Source: Charina bottae
Lineage: Eukaryota > Chordata > Lepidosauria > Squamata > Charinaidae
NCBI GenBank assembly: GCA_023362775.1
Contig: JALMGJ010000017.1
Location: forward strand, 19,603,001-19,667,000
Reading direction: 5' to 3'
Length of the DNA stretch: 64,000 bases
In this document: in pieces, positions 53,060 to 63,893 of the stretch
Layout of the letters: each line of letters starts with the position of its first letter
Position numbering within the stretch: position 1 is the stretch's first letter
The notes under the pieces: generated by a model
Seen by the model: the letters and a program-made list of their open reading frames with translations, nothing else
The model's database searches: none
What the model was told of the DNA's origin: nothing
Made by a program: the position numbers and the translations under genes

Positions 53060-55530
53060 TGTGGACTGGATGATGATGAGTTATGTGGTATTTAGTAGGA
53101 GAAGTCTAATATCCCTAATACCTTCCAACATTATTTGTTTTCTCCATGCAGAGGGAAGTCAGGAGAAATTTACAGAGAAAGATACTCAGTGGAGTCTGAA
53201 GCATAGGGATGTTACACTTTGCCAAACTTTCACTGGTCCAAGCAAAAGCATTTCTTGTGGATACTGATATGTGGTCCCAGAAACAAAGTTGTAGTTGCAG
53301 GTATTCCAGTTGTTGATCTCACCACAAGTGAAGGGTGAGGTCAGATCTTTAGAAGATGAACTCTTGGAGAAAACTGAATGATTAGACTAAATGTTGTCAT
53401 ATTAATTTATCCTATATAGATAGGTGCAAATCCTGAACAAAATAGTCTCCTTTCTATGTGAAGTAGTAATAATTCTTCACATGTAACTTGATACAAAGGG
53501 TCTGAGAATCAGATAAGATATAATTTGAGTTCACAATCTGAAGTCAACAAGATGTGAGAGATTGTGAGGAGGCTAGGAAAGGAATAGAAGGAAAAGAGAG
53601 TAGAAAATAAATAATCAAAAGACAGTGGGTAAATCACTCGACAGCTTATCTTATAAGCAGAAAGAAAACTGAGGAGAAGCATTCCAGATTATCCAAAGAG
53701 ACTCCCCTTAATGAATTCACTATAAATAAATTTTCAAGATTCTGTATTTATCTGAATTAGCATTAAATATACTTTACTAAAATCTTTGTAGTTCTTGCTT
53801 CCTTGATCTTGCCCAGCTGCACGGGGCTTGATACATAGTTAAGTTTGAATTGATTCAGATAATCAAAATGTCTGCAGCTACTTCATGTGTGAGGAAACTT
53901 CTTTATCTAATTTGTTGGATGCCTTGCATTTAACAAAACAATCACTTTTAAATTCACATATATAGTTGACCTAGTTTTTGCAGATCTGTGTACTAATTTT
54001 GTCTTCTTTTTGGGGGGAGGAGGGGACTTATTGTTTTCTGGTCAGGAATAAGTAGCCAGTTTACTTCCCCTTTGTCCATTCCTCCTCCTCCTCCTCCTCC
54101 TCCTCCTCCTCCTCCTCCTCCTCCTCCTCCTCCTCCTCCTCCTCCTCCTCCTCCTTCTCAAAACACCCCTTTCCATATTTATTCACATCAAAGCAGTGTT
54201 CTGTCTTAAATTTGACACCAGGCTGTACATGATAATACTAACTCTATATCACATTTTTGGCAAAGCATTGAAGGATCACCCCACAGGCCTGGGCATATCT
54301 TCCACCTCTCTTCTAAAATATACCTATTGATGCTTAGTAATTTCAAATATGCCATATCTTCCAGAAAGGGAGGAGATGTCTGCAAAAATTTTCATTGCTT
54401 ATGCTAATTCCCCTGGATAATGAATCTTCACTGATGAAGGCACAGTCCAGGGGGAGACTTGCTACACAGTTTGGCATGTTTCTTTTTCAAAAATTGTAAT
54501 TGTTGAGTTTCTTAGTTTATGCTTTCTGAGTTACTGCCAGGTTTATCTTGATCTGTTGTGTCTCAGCTGTCTGAATGGGATGTTATACTATTATACTATG
54601 CTATAAAAATCCTTATGCAGTTTAGGCAATTGGGGAACTGGAAATTTCAAAGCAGTACCTTCTCTCTGTTTCTCACTTGCTAAACCATAAAAATAAAAAG
54701 CTTCCTAGAACCATAATGGAAAAACATTTTAGGGGTGGGATATTCCATTACCCAAGGGGTTGACCTTTCTGAGCTAGTGGGCACATTTAGAACATGGGAT
54801 GTATTTTGCAGGATCTTGGTAGAATCCCAAGGCACTGTTGGTTGATGCTAAAGACAGGTGGTCTTTGGTCTTTGTTTTAAATATAAATAACTTGGTGGAG
54901 CAGGGAGTCTGTTGGGCAAGGAGGTATCTGAGAGCATACTGATGTTCACAAGCACCATACTGCCTATCTGCCTTATTCAATGGAATCCTATGATAGACAT
55001 TTTGTATATAAATTAGCTGCCCAAATGCCTCATCTGTCACATTTTAACACGATTAAGAAACAAAACTAAGGATGGGGCTATGCTGCTGCTGCAGATGGAT
55101 TATGTACAGAATTCTCGGTTGGTAAGAGTCATTTTCCCATATAAAATTATACACTTCACAGGGGAGAGATCAAGGCCTATGTTTAGAAACTCTATTCAAC
55201 TAGTCATCAACTGTTAAGCAAGTTTAAATATGTATCATGACTCTAAGGCTCTTAACAGCTTTGGCTTGGAATACTTTTGAGACAATCTATTCTAAATATC
55301 ATTTAGATGAGGTATTCTGATGCTACCACCTTGGCTTTTTATCCTCTGCATGCTAAATTTGTAAAACAGAAGCTTTGTCTGGATGGGTACAAGTATACTA
55401 CAATGCAATATAAAAACATGCTGCCTTTAGAAAGCTAAAGTATTGGGGGAATGGGCTGTAATATAATCATTTTCCTAATGTACTAATTTTCTATATGTGG
55501 GCGATTAAAATGTATGTACTCTGAGAAGAT
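53060..55530. other. Mostly unrecognised sequence
   Basis: About 2.5 kb with no gene or element signature except the (TCC)n tract at 54080-54155. Confidence 0.45.
54080..54155. repeat. (TCC)n microsatellite
   Basis: About 25 perfect CCT triplets. Confidence 0.98.
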
Positions 55531-55534
55531 AAAA

Positions 55535-56970
55535 TTCATGGGCCCAACTGTGTTGGACAACTTTAATCCAGATTCCAACATTCCCTTTTTAGAGAGGGTG
55601 GTGGGCTCTCAGCTTCTGAGGGCCCTGGATGAAGCAGATTATCTGGGCCCTTTTCATTCGGGGTTCAGGCTGGGTTATTGTACTGAGACATCATTGGTTG
55701 CACTTATGGATGGGGGTGGTATGTCCACCCTGGTCATCCTAGATCTCTTGGCAGCTTTTGATACCATGATATACTTCTGGACTGGCTTTGTGGGTTAGGA
55801 CTGAGGGCCACTATTTTGCAATGGTTCTCCTCCTTCCTCTGTGGCTGGTTCCAGACGGTGTTGTTAAGCCATCCATTGGCTTCTCTTGTGTGGAATGACT
55901 CAGGGCTTTGGTTTCTCCCCTCTCCCATTTAACATCTACATGAGGCTGCTGGGTGAGGGCATTTGATGACATGAGGTGCAGTATCATCAGTATGTGGAAT
56001 ATACCGAGTTAATACATTTCTACCCTGGGCTGGGTAGGTGATATGGTTTAGGTGTTCACCCAGGGCCTGCAGGCTATGAGTGCCTGGATGAGAAGGAACT
56101 GGCTTAGACTCAACCCTGGCAAGACGGAGTAGATTTGGATGTTTGGTCCCCCAGGATCCAGTGACTTGTCATCCTTGACTGTGATGGGGTAGCATTCCCC
56201 CCGATAGAGTTGGTGAACAATTTGGCAGTCCTCCTGGACTCAGTTCCTGCTTGAAGAGCAGGTGGCAGCTGTGGTCAGGAGGTCTTTGCACAGGTTCAGC
56301 TTGTGCCTCAATTGTGCCCTTTCTTGGACCTTAGTCATCTCTTGGTTGGATTACTGCAGTTTACTCTACATGAGGCTGTCCTTGAAGACCTGGAAGTTAC
56401 AACTGGTCCAACGTGCACCAGTGCATGCAGTTCTGGGTGCTCCATGCTTTGCTCATGTTCAACTGCTCTTGCACTGATCTGCACTGGCTTCCAGTAGTTT
56501 TCTGGGTGCAATTCAAGGTCCTTATTATCACCTTTATAGCTGAAACTGGCATGGGGCCAGGTTATTTGTGGGACTGCCTCTCCTTGAGGATATCTGCCTA
56601 TCCCACCAGGTCACATAGGGTGGGTGTGCTCCAGGTCCTTCTCTTAAATCTTGTCACCTAATAGGACCTTGGAGATGTGCCTTCTCTGTGGCTGCCCCAA
56701 TCCTTTGGAACAGCCTCCCCCTGAGATTTGAAAGGCCCTACCCTACTAGCCTTTTGGAAGGCTAAAGACCTGGCTCTTCGCCCAGGCTTTCAGCTAGAAG
56801 TAAGCCCAACAAAATGTAAGAGTCTAAGTGATGTTGCAATGTTGTGCTTGGGTTATGTGGTGCTGTCATGGGGTTGGTTTGTTTTATTTATTCTGTTTTT
56901 ATTTAGTATTTTTGTGAACCAGCTGGGATTATCTTGATAAGATAGGCAGCCACATAAGTTTCTAAATAAA
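55535..56970 (+). pseudogene. Decayed L2/CR1-like LINE, RT to 3' end
   Basis: Fragments in order: FLERVVGSQLLRALDEADYL and GPFHSGFRLGYCTETSLVAL (start of RT), LVILDLLAAFDT (first catalytic Asp block), a QGFGFSPLPFNIYM-like piece near 55905-55945, LHWLPVVFWVQFKVLIITF near 56480, and an AFSVAAPILWNSLP-like piece near 56675-56720. It ends CTTGATAAGATAGGCAGCCA and AATAAACAATG. The YxDD region is not readable. Numerous stops: an old copy, 5'-truncated. Confidence 0.8.
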
Positions 56971-56974
56971 CAAT

Positions 56975-58380
56975 GCAGTATTCTCACAGATCTACTCTAG
57001 CTTTGCTATGGATGTCTCCTCAGGTTACATCTATGATCCCCAGCAGTAGTCATTGATTCAAAAGAGTATATTGGGTAAAGATGTGGAACAAAATTCATCT
57101 GAACAACTGTAAAACACCCCAATTTCATCTATAGGAAAGCAGAATTTGCCCCTGAGAGATACTGGAACGAACAAACAAACATAGAGGGGTGACAGATGTT
57201 GCCATCCTCTATCTATTTCCAATATTCATATGCACCACAAGTTGATTCAATAACTAAATAAAAATAGTACTTTATTTCTCTAAAGCAGTTTTGCTTTACG
57301 GTCTCTAAAATACATAGTAAGCAAGGAAAAGAAAGTTGGAGAGGAGGAGGAAAAAAGCAGGCTCGGATGGCACCAAATCTTACATTATAGTTCTTTTCAT
57401 AACTAGATAATTGTGGGGTCTGTTGGGAAGGTCAGTGACATCTAGGGACAGCAGGTATACTGCAGCTTCTCCTTTGGCAATGATAATGGAAAATGTGAAG
57501 CACTATATATTCATCTTGCCAATGGTGGGCAAGAATTTGCTAACTATATAAAGATGTGTAGTGTATCTATTCACAAGAAGTTTTGCATTTCCCAATCCTG
57601 CCTCCCAGACACCTCCAGTCGTAATGACCAGCACTTTGCCAGTAATCTAAAAGCTATACAGCACTTTGTATAGAACACTTTATACATTAATAAAAGTTAC
57701 AGAAATGGTAAATAATGCTGTTGAGGGTACCTCTATCCCAAATAAACAATTGCAATTCCTTTGTTCATCCTATACAGCCTTACAGGTAGGACTTTATTTT
57801 GCTCAGCAATTGAATTCATCAACTCTTCATGCCTCAATAATTCCTGAAATACTCTTTCCATTAAAAATAAATATCCTATTTTATATCCTTGAGATGGTAC
57901 CCATATTTGATTGTCTTCTCTATGGTGGCATATATTGAAAACTATAAAATTATAATACAACTATTAATCCTCTGTATCTGCTTGTACCTAATTTTTTATT
58001 AAAAATATATTGCAATCCAGCTGGCTCGTAAATTACAGTGTGGTTGAAAAGTCTCTTGTTGGATTACTCCTGAAGCAGAACATATTGAAGTAAGGGGTAT
58101 GGCTTACTGATTAATATTTTGACTTTATGGAGATGATGATGAGGTGAGACAGTTGTCTGGCTATGGGCAGAGCAATTCTAAAGAATAATTGTTAGAAGAA
58201 ACATACTGATGAGGTACCAGAGAAAAAAGCAGTCCTTCGGTGGGAAATACATGGGTTGTCTTTTGCATGCCTGTGACTGATAACTAATAAAAATTATATT
58301 TTCTATCTAAATTCAGATCACATTTGATGTTACGAGTATACAGTCCCTCCAGAAAGTTTCCTTCAAACTATGGTTTTAAG
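56975..58380. other. No recognised feature
   Basis: No element or gene identified; AT-rich throughout. Confidence 0.4.
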
Positions 58381-58392
58381 GTGACTATAGGG

Positions 58393-58741
58393 CAGGGCTT
58401 TCCAAAGTGCTGCCGCTGGCAACACACCAGCGGCAGCGGCGGTGCGCGCGCGCATGGCGACGTCACAGGGGGGCGTGCGGCGGCGCACGCGCACGGCGAC
58501 GGCGTGGGTGTGTGTGCGGCGGCGCGCGCGCATGGTGACGGCGCAGGGGGGCGTGCGGCGGCGTGCGCGCACGGCGACGGCACGGGGGGCATGCGGCGGC
58601 GCACGCGCGCATGGTGGTGGCGCGGGGGGGCGTGCGGCGGCGCGGGGGGCGTGCGGCGGCGCGCACGTGCATGGCGGCCGCCGTGCACGCGCACGCCGCC
58701 GCTTCCGGGTGGTGTGGCGACACACAGTTTGGAAAGCTCTG
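58393..58741. mobile_element. CpG-rich hAT MITE family, copy 4
   Basis: A 349-bp element from CAGGGCTTTCCAAAGTGC to AGTTTGGAAAGCTCTG, with a perfect 8-bp duplication CTATAGGG (58385-58392 and 58742-58749). The core is a CpG-dense minisatellite of GGGGGGCGTGCGGCGGCG and CACGCGCACGGCGACGGCG blocks. The right end (GCCGCCGCTTCCGGGTGGTG, TGGCGACACAC) is shared with copy 1. Long open frames on both strands here come from base composition only. Confidence 0.93.
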
Positions 58742-58837
58742 CTATAGGGGAATATGATTAGAGACCTGGGGAGTATTTTTAATAACTTTTTAATTAATTA
58801 AATTGAAAGACAAATGAAATAAAAGTCAATTTTAGTT

Positions 58838-58963
58838 ATGGTCCACATGACCGTGGAAGCGTCTTTGGACAACACTGGATCTTTGGCTAACAAACGGAGA
58901 TGAGCACCGGCCCCTAGAGTCGGACACGACTGCACAAATGTGCAGGGGGTACCTTTACCTTTT
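58838..58963 (+). repeat. Sauria-type SINE, 3' half only
   Basis: Starts in the body (GTCCACATGACCGTGGAAGC) and runs through GAGATGAGCACCGGCCCCTA, GAGTCGGACACGACTGCAC and the ACCTTTACCTTTTT tail. The tRNA head is missing, as expected for a 5'-truncated insertion. Confidence 0.9.
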
Positions 58964-58964
58964 T

Positions 58965-59530
58965 TACTGTTTTGATTGGTCCTAGCCTATTTTTTGCAGG
59001 GTGGCCACTTGCATGCCACTCAAAGCCAAGCGTTGCCCCCCCACACAAGCTCTGCATCTGTTTGATGTGAATCAGATTAGTGTAAGATGTGTATTTCCAG
59101 GATTCAAAATCCAACTGTAACAAACAAAATGGGAACAGATAAAATAGTTTAGACTAACTCTAAGCGCACATCTCTAGAAAGGGAAAAGTTATGTGCAAGT
59201 CTCTGTGTGTGTGTGCATGTGCGTACTCATGCAATAAATATAGATGAATATGTGTGTTTTTAAGAGTGAATTTATACTGTCTGCAATTTTGGCTCATAAT
59301 GCAGATGAAATAATATGACAGGTGGTATATATGGTTGAGGAAACTAGTCTCTCCAAATTCTCCAGACAATTTGTGGATGATGAAATATATTTTCTTCAAA
59401 TACTCTCAGGTGTGAAATATTCCAACAACTGGCTGAAGTTTATTTACACTGGTGAATTTAATTTCAATTTTTAAGGAATAAAGCACTATGTTTGCATGAA
59501 AATGACCTATTAATTTAGGATGGGGAAGAG
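58965..59530. other. No recognised feature
   Basis: AT-rich; no element or gene recognised. Confidence 0.4.
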
Positions 59531-59539
59531 TAGGGGTAT

Positions 59540-59934
59540 TTCATGAGCCCTATGGTACCCTACAAAGAAGTGGCCAGGAGCTCATCCCCTCATCCCCCAC
59601 TAGTAGTGACTGGAACCACCCATTCAGGAGAAGTGGAACCACTGTAATACAGAGTTTTACACACCATCCACTTTGGACTTGATGGTACAGAAGGATATCA
59701 TGGTCAATGGTATCAAATGCAACTGACAGATCCAGTACAACCAGGAAGGCTATACTTCTTCTACCCAAATCCCACCACAGGTCATCCACAAGAGTTATCT
59801 CTAGTTTCTAACCCATGCCAAGGTTGAAACTTGACCAGAGTGGATCCAGATAATCAACTTTATCCAGCATCCTCTGCCACTACCCCATTGGCCAAATCAT
59901 TTGGCCACTACCCCATTGGCCAAATCATTTCTTC
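59540..59934 (-). mobile_element. L2-like LINE fragment, antisense
   Basis: The minus strand gives VDDLWWDLGRRSIAFLVVLD and LSVAFDTIDHDIL, resembling an L2/CR1 RT start, and the + strand has GATCCAGATAATCAACTTTA, typical of L2-like 3' regions. A 29-bp unit (GGCCAAATCATTT with CACTACCCCATT) is tandemly duplicated at 59870-59929. The fragment is followed by an L1-type insertion. Confidence 0.55.
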
Positions 59935-59951
59935 AGAAAAGGAGAGCCTAG

Positions 59952-62562
59952 CGCTTCCGGGTGCTGAAGACGCCGGTGCGTTGAACCGAGCGCTCCTGGC
60001 TCGGCTCAGCTGTTTTCCTGCTTGCAGCGGTTTTTAAAGAAATAAAACTGCTGAAATCTCCCCTTTGAAGAAAAGGGGATCAGAAGATAAACCACAAGGG
60101 TCGCTGGAATCGTTGCTCTTTCCCAATTCCCGTTTCTCCACCACGGGAAAAAGGAAATTGAAGCGACGAAAGCGACTGGAAGGACCATCGTTATTGCTCT
60201 ACAGGGAACAGCGAAATCTTTTCAGATGAGTAGCACCTAAATTCAGCACTTTTAGTCACTGTTTTATATTTGTGTTTATTTTAACTTTACATATTATCTG
60301 CTAAGATCCTTCTATGGACATGACCGATGCTGCTGGTGATTGTGTAACTTTCTTGCTAAAGAGACTTGAGAAATGGTGGGAGCTTAAAGAACAATGACTT
60401 TACTTGGAAGTGAAATGGAGTGACATTGACTATTGACGAATGGCTTATTTACTGAAGTGGGACTAATCTATTTTCCTCTCTGGATTTTGAATTCAAATGG
60501 GTCAATGTCTGCCTTTTATCTTATTTCTTTGCTTTTCTGCTTTTCATCTTGAGATGGTATTTTTTTTTCCTTCTTTTTTCTGTAATGCATTTGGAAATTA
60601 TTTGGATTATAATGGGTATTTTTGGAATATTTTTGTTTTAAACAGTTTTGGGAATTTTTTTATTATCTGGGATTTTAGTGGACTTTCTTGTTGCTTTTTG
60701 TCTTGGAGAGTGAAGACATTTGGAGTTGGGGCTTTTTCCTATTCCCCCCCCCTTCTCTTTTTTTTTCTTCTCTCTCTCCTCTTCGGGACTTGTGATTATA
60801 AGCTTGCCTGAGAACTGGATTGTTATTACATTTTCAAGGATATTTTGACTACAGCTAAAGGACTTACCCGTTGTACTCTTATCTTTTATTTTTCTTTTAT
60901 GTGAGAATTGTTGATTTTACCAAAGTACATTTTGCCCTTTTTTTTATGCAATATCTATTAAGAAAAAGCAGTATTACTTTTATTTTTTAATTTTTCATTG
61001 TATTTGGATTTTTTTCTCTCCTCTCTTCCCTCCTTTTTTCTTTTTAATCCTTAATAATTTTTTTATCCCTCTTCCCTTTTTCTTTTTTCTTTTTTCTATT
61101 GTTCATAGTGGTTCTCCTTTGTCTTTTGTTATTTTTCTTTTCTCTTTACAGGAATATTATATACAACCTGGTTACTTGCAAGAGTGAAGAGGGATAGATA
61201 CAAGGAAATGGAGTCCATGGCTGCACCTTCAGAAGTACCAACATCAGATATGGGAAAAATATTGGATGCGATTACAGCACTGAATCCAAAAATAGATGAT
61301 TTAACTACTGCCTTGGAGGAAAAGATGGTTATTTTAACTGTTACCTTGGAGAAAAAGATGGATGACTTAATTACTTCTTTTGATATAAAAATAGATAAAA
61401 AGATGGACAATATTCTAGATCAACAAGTAGAAGAGAAAATGGAAGTGATGAAGGAAGACTCAGAAAAAGAATTTAGAAATGAAATACAGACTGTCAAAGA
61501 AATTGCAAATATTCTTCCAGGGGATTTTAAAGAGACGCAAGGCCAGGTTAAGAAATTGGAGATTAAATCAGATTTTATTACTATGGAATATAATTTAGAT
61601 GCTATTGTATTAGCAGAAATGAGAGAAGAAGAATGTATTTTGAGTCTGATAGGAGCTCTGGAAAAATTAGATGAGAATATGAGAAAATATATAGTTGATA
61701 CTTTAGTTCAATATTTAGAGACAGAAGAAGAAGACATGGACTCTGAGATAGATAAAATTTTTAGAGTTGACTCACGTTATGTTAGAGATAAGAAACTGTC
61801 AAGATATTTTGTGAGAAAAGTTATAAAAGAGCAAAATCTGAAGAAATATTATAGTGAGAGATCAAAAATAGTAGGGTTGGGTATAACTTAAAAGAATTAA
61901 ATCAGAATTTTTTCTTTTTGTTTGGAATCTGGGTTGTATAAATAGAAAAATTCTTTTCTTTTTACTTCTATATGCATAGTATAATAGTATAGTTGGGTAT
62001 AAATTAAAAGACCTAAATTAGAATTTTTTCTTATTATTCGGAATTTGGGATGCACAAATAGAAAAAAAAATTCTTTTTACTTATATATGTATAGTTTTGG
62101 GAAAATTAAAGTGTACCAACAATACAGGAATGGATGTTGAAACTACTAGAAATGGCAGAAAATGACAAATTGATTTGCCTACTAAAAGAAAATTTTAATT
62201 ATTATTCTTTAATGAGTGGAAATCTTTGATGGACTATTTGCAAAAAGCAGGAGGAGTAAAGCTAAATATGGAGTATTTGTTGATTAGATTATAGATAAAT
62301 AGTACATAATAGACAAGGAAAAATATATGAATGTTATATGAATAGCCAGCATGTTAAAACAAATTATCTATTTTATTCTTATGACCATAGACGGATCGGA
62401 GGTTATCTAATTTCTATGTATGTCTTTTTCTTTATTCTTTTTTTCTTTTTCTTTACTGCACTTTTCTTTTTCTTTTCTTTTAATTTGTATTTCTTTTTCC
62501 ATTTCATCTTTATCTTTTAGCTTTGTATATTTAAAAACCTAATAACCTAAACTTAAAAAAAA
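59952..62562 (+). mobile_element. Internally deleted L1 element (ORF1 kept, most of ORF2 lost)
   Basis: Flanked by a perfect 17-bp duplication AGAAAAGGAGAGCCTAG (59935-59951 and 62563-62579) and ending in a poly-A run, as for L1 insertion. The 5' region (about 1.2 kb) starts GC-rich (CGCTTCCGGGTGCTGAAGAC) and then becomes very T-rich. An L1 ORF1-like frame lies at 61208-61891. The part after it contains only a piece that reads like the extreme C-terminus of L1 ORF2 (QEWMLKLLEMAENDKLICLL, about 62125-62185). Endonuclease and RT are absent. A sequence of about 115 bp is imperfectly duplicated at 61875-61992 and 61993-62100. Confidence 0.8.
61208..61891 (+). CDS. L1 ORF1p-like protein, C-terminally shortened
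   Basis: 227 residues from the first ATG; the frame is open from a GTG at 61184. ORF1p of L1 is an RNA-binding coiled-coil chaperone of the retrotransposon RNP. Residues 20-115 (from the ATG) form heptad-like, acidic/basic helices (ALEEKMVILTVTLEKKMDDL; FDIKIDKKMDNILDQQVEEK), consistent with a coiled-coil. The next part (EYNLDAIVLAEMREEECIL, YIVDTLVQYLETEEEDM, IDKIFRVDSRYVRDKKLSR) follows the pattern of the RRM-like domain of L1 ORF1p. The frame ends after a KYYSERSKIVGLG-like stretch, so the final C-terminal domain is missing. No ORF2 follows. Assignment is by pattern recall. Confidence 0.7.
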   Translation: MESMAAPSEVPTSDMGKILDAITALNPKIDDLTTALEEKMVILTVTLEKKMDDLITSFDIKIDKKMDNILDQQVEEKMEVMKEDSEKEFRNEIQTVKEIANILPGDFKETQGQVKKLEIKSDFITMEYNLDAIVLAEMREEECILSLIGALEKLDENMRKYIVDTLVQYLETEEEDMDSEIDKIFRVDSRYVRDKKLSRYFVRKVIKEQNLKKYYSERSKIVGLGIT

Positions 62563-62579
62563 AGAAAAGGAGAGCCTAG

Positions 62580-62815
62580 AAGAGAACCAGCACAATACAG
62601 TGCTGCCCACTCCCCCCACTCCAGAGCTGAACCAGAAGGAATCACGGTTAATGGTATCAAAGGCCACCAAGAGGTCAAGTAGAGCCAGAATGGATGCACT
62701 GCCCCCATCCTGCCCCCACCACAGATCATCCAAAAGCACAACCAATTCCATTTCTATCCAATGTCCAGTCCTGAATCCTGACTGAAATGGGTACTTCCTT
62801 TTCTAAACACTTTCA
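62580..62815 (-). mobile_element. L2-like LINE fragment, antisense (other side of the L1)
   Basis: The minus strand reads LLDDLWWGQDGGSASILALL and DLLVAFDTINRDSF, and the + strand has CAGTCCTGAATCCTGACTGA. It resembles the 59540-59934 fragment, covering the same LINE region, so these could be two related insertions or a local duplication. Confidence 0.55.
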
Positions 62816-62958
62816 GAAATTGCTTGATAACTGCCTTTCAGCTATTAGAAACCTTTGGATCAACATGTTTGACAGCACTGGGTGAGTTTCTCTTCAATCC
62901 TTAGCAAAAGAAAGTTTTAACTACAAGTTCAATGTAGAAATCCAATTCAGTGTTTGGG

Positions 62959-63319
62959 GCTTGAATCATGTCAACTGGATTTCTATTTTCTTAGTGGAAA
63001 CGTTTCACTCCTTATCCAAGGAGCTTCTTCAGTCTGAGTAAAGTTAGTAAGGGAATCCTTAAATATGTTTCTAGGCTGGCTGTGTGACCTTGCACCTGGG
63101 GCTAGGTCATGGTTATTTTTGAGATGTTTGTTTCTAAGTCCCTTTATCATCTAAAGGAGGATCGTTAAGATTACCCTGCTGCTGTTGAGCTTGTGAAATG
63201 GTCTTAATCTTCCTAGGCACAGAAGACAAAGCAGGAAGGAAGATAGGGGAAAGGTTATGCCTGAGGCCCCCACCTCTATTCAAGGAAGGATTTTCCAAGT
63301 TGGCATGAATGGATTCCTT
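62959..63319 (-). repeat. Inverted repeat, left arm (361 bp)
   Basis: Starts GCTTGAATCATGTCAACTGG and ends TGGCATGAATGGATTCCTT. By eye it is the exact reverse complement of 63406-63766; I found no mismatch. Confidence 0.95.
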
Positions 63320-63339
63320 TTCATCTAAAGGAAAAAGGA

Positions 63340-63591
63340 CACTCATTTGAGGACATTAATGTTCACATTTTAGACAGAGAAGATAGGTGGTTTGAGAGAG
63401 GGGTCAAGGAATCCATTCATGCCAACTTGGAAAATCCTTCCTTGAATAGAGGTGGGGGCCTCAGGCATAACCTTTCCCCTATCTTCCTTCCTGCTTTGTC
63501 TTCTGTGCCTAGGAAGATTAAGACCATTTCACAAGCTCAACAGCAGCAGGGTAATCTTAACGATCCTCCTTTAGATGATAAAGGGACTTAG
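63340..63591 (+). pseudogene. Penelope-like polyprotein C-terminus (GIY-YIG end)
   Basis: The + frame reads HSFEDINVHILDREDRWFER, then GVKESIHANLENPSLNRGGG and LRHNLSPIFLPALSSVP, ending in a TAG at 63589. This is the typical C-terminal part of the Penelope-like RT/GIY-YIG endonuclease. The RT and the GIY-YIG core motifs upstream are missing. The antisense arm encodes the same residues from KESIHANLEN onward. Confidence 0.85.
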
Positions 63592-63766
63592 AAACAAACA
63601 TCTCAAAAATAACCATGACCTAGCCCCAGGTGCAAGGTCACACAGCCAGCCTAGAAACATATTTAAGGATTCCCTTACTAACTTTACTCAGACTGAAGAA
63701 GCTCCTTGGATAAGGAGTGAAACGTTTCCACTAAGAAAATAGAAATCCAGTTGACATGATTCAAGC
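63406..63766 (+). repeat. Inverted repeat, right arm (361 bp)
   Basis: Starts AAGGAATCCATTCATGCCA and ends AGTTGACATGATTCAAGC; the sense-orientation partner of 62959-63319. Confidence 0.95.
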
Positions 63767-63840
63767 CACAGACTGTTCCACCTGGATGACTGAGAACCTT
63801 CATAGACAATTCAGTGTTGCATCCATCTGGGGTTATCCAC

Positions 63841-63842
<2 letters not shown>

Positions 63843-63888
<46 letters not shown>
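63843..63888. repeat. (TG)n microsatellite
   Basis: About 22 TG units shortly after the Penelope-like insertion. Nothing further is recognised up to the window end. Confidence 0.97.

Positions 63889-63893
<5 letters not shown>

Larger units (their letters stand above)
62955..63806. mobile_element. Penelope-like element insertion, two inverted copies
   Basis: The insertion is framed by a perfect 12-bp duplication CAATTCAGTGTT (62943-62954 and 63807-63818). It consists of two 361-bp arms (62959-63319 and 63406-63766) in opposite orientation around an 86-bp spacer. The arms carry TCCTTGGATAAGGAGTGAAA and CGTTTCCACTAAG, a phrase I recall from Penelope-like elements. They also encode the C-terminus of the GIY-YIG endonuclease. 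The right copy runs a little further out (CACCTGGATGACTGAGAACC). Inverted, 5'-truncated arrangements are common for this class. Confidence 0.85.

Noticed and set aside
58324..58761. 145-codon frame with ARAHGDG repeats and complementary frames
   Set aside because: It is a compositional artefact of the GC-rich minisatellite in the hAT MITE.
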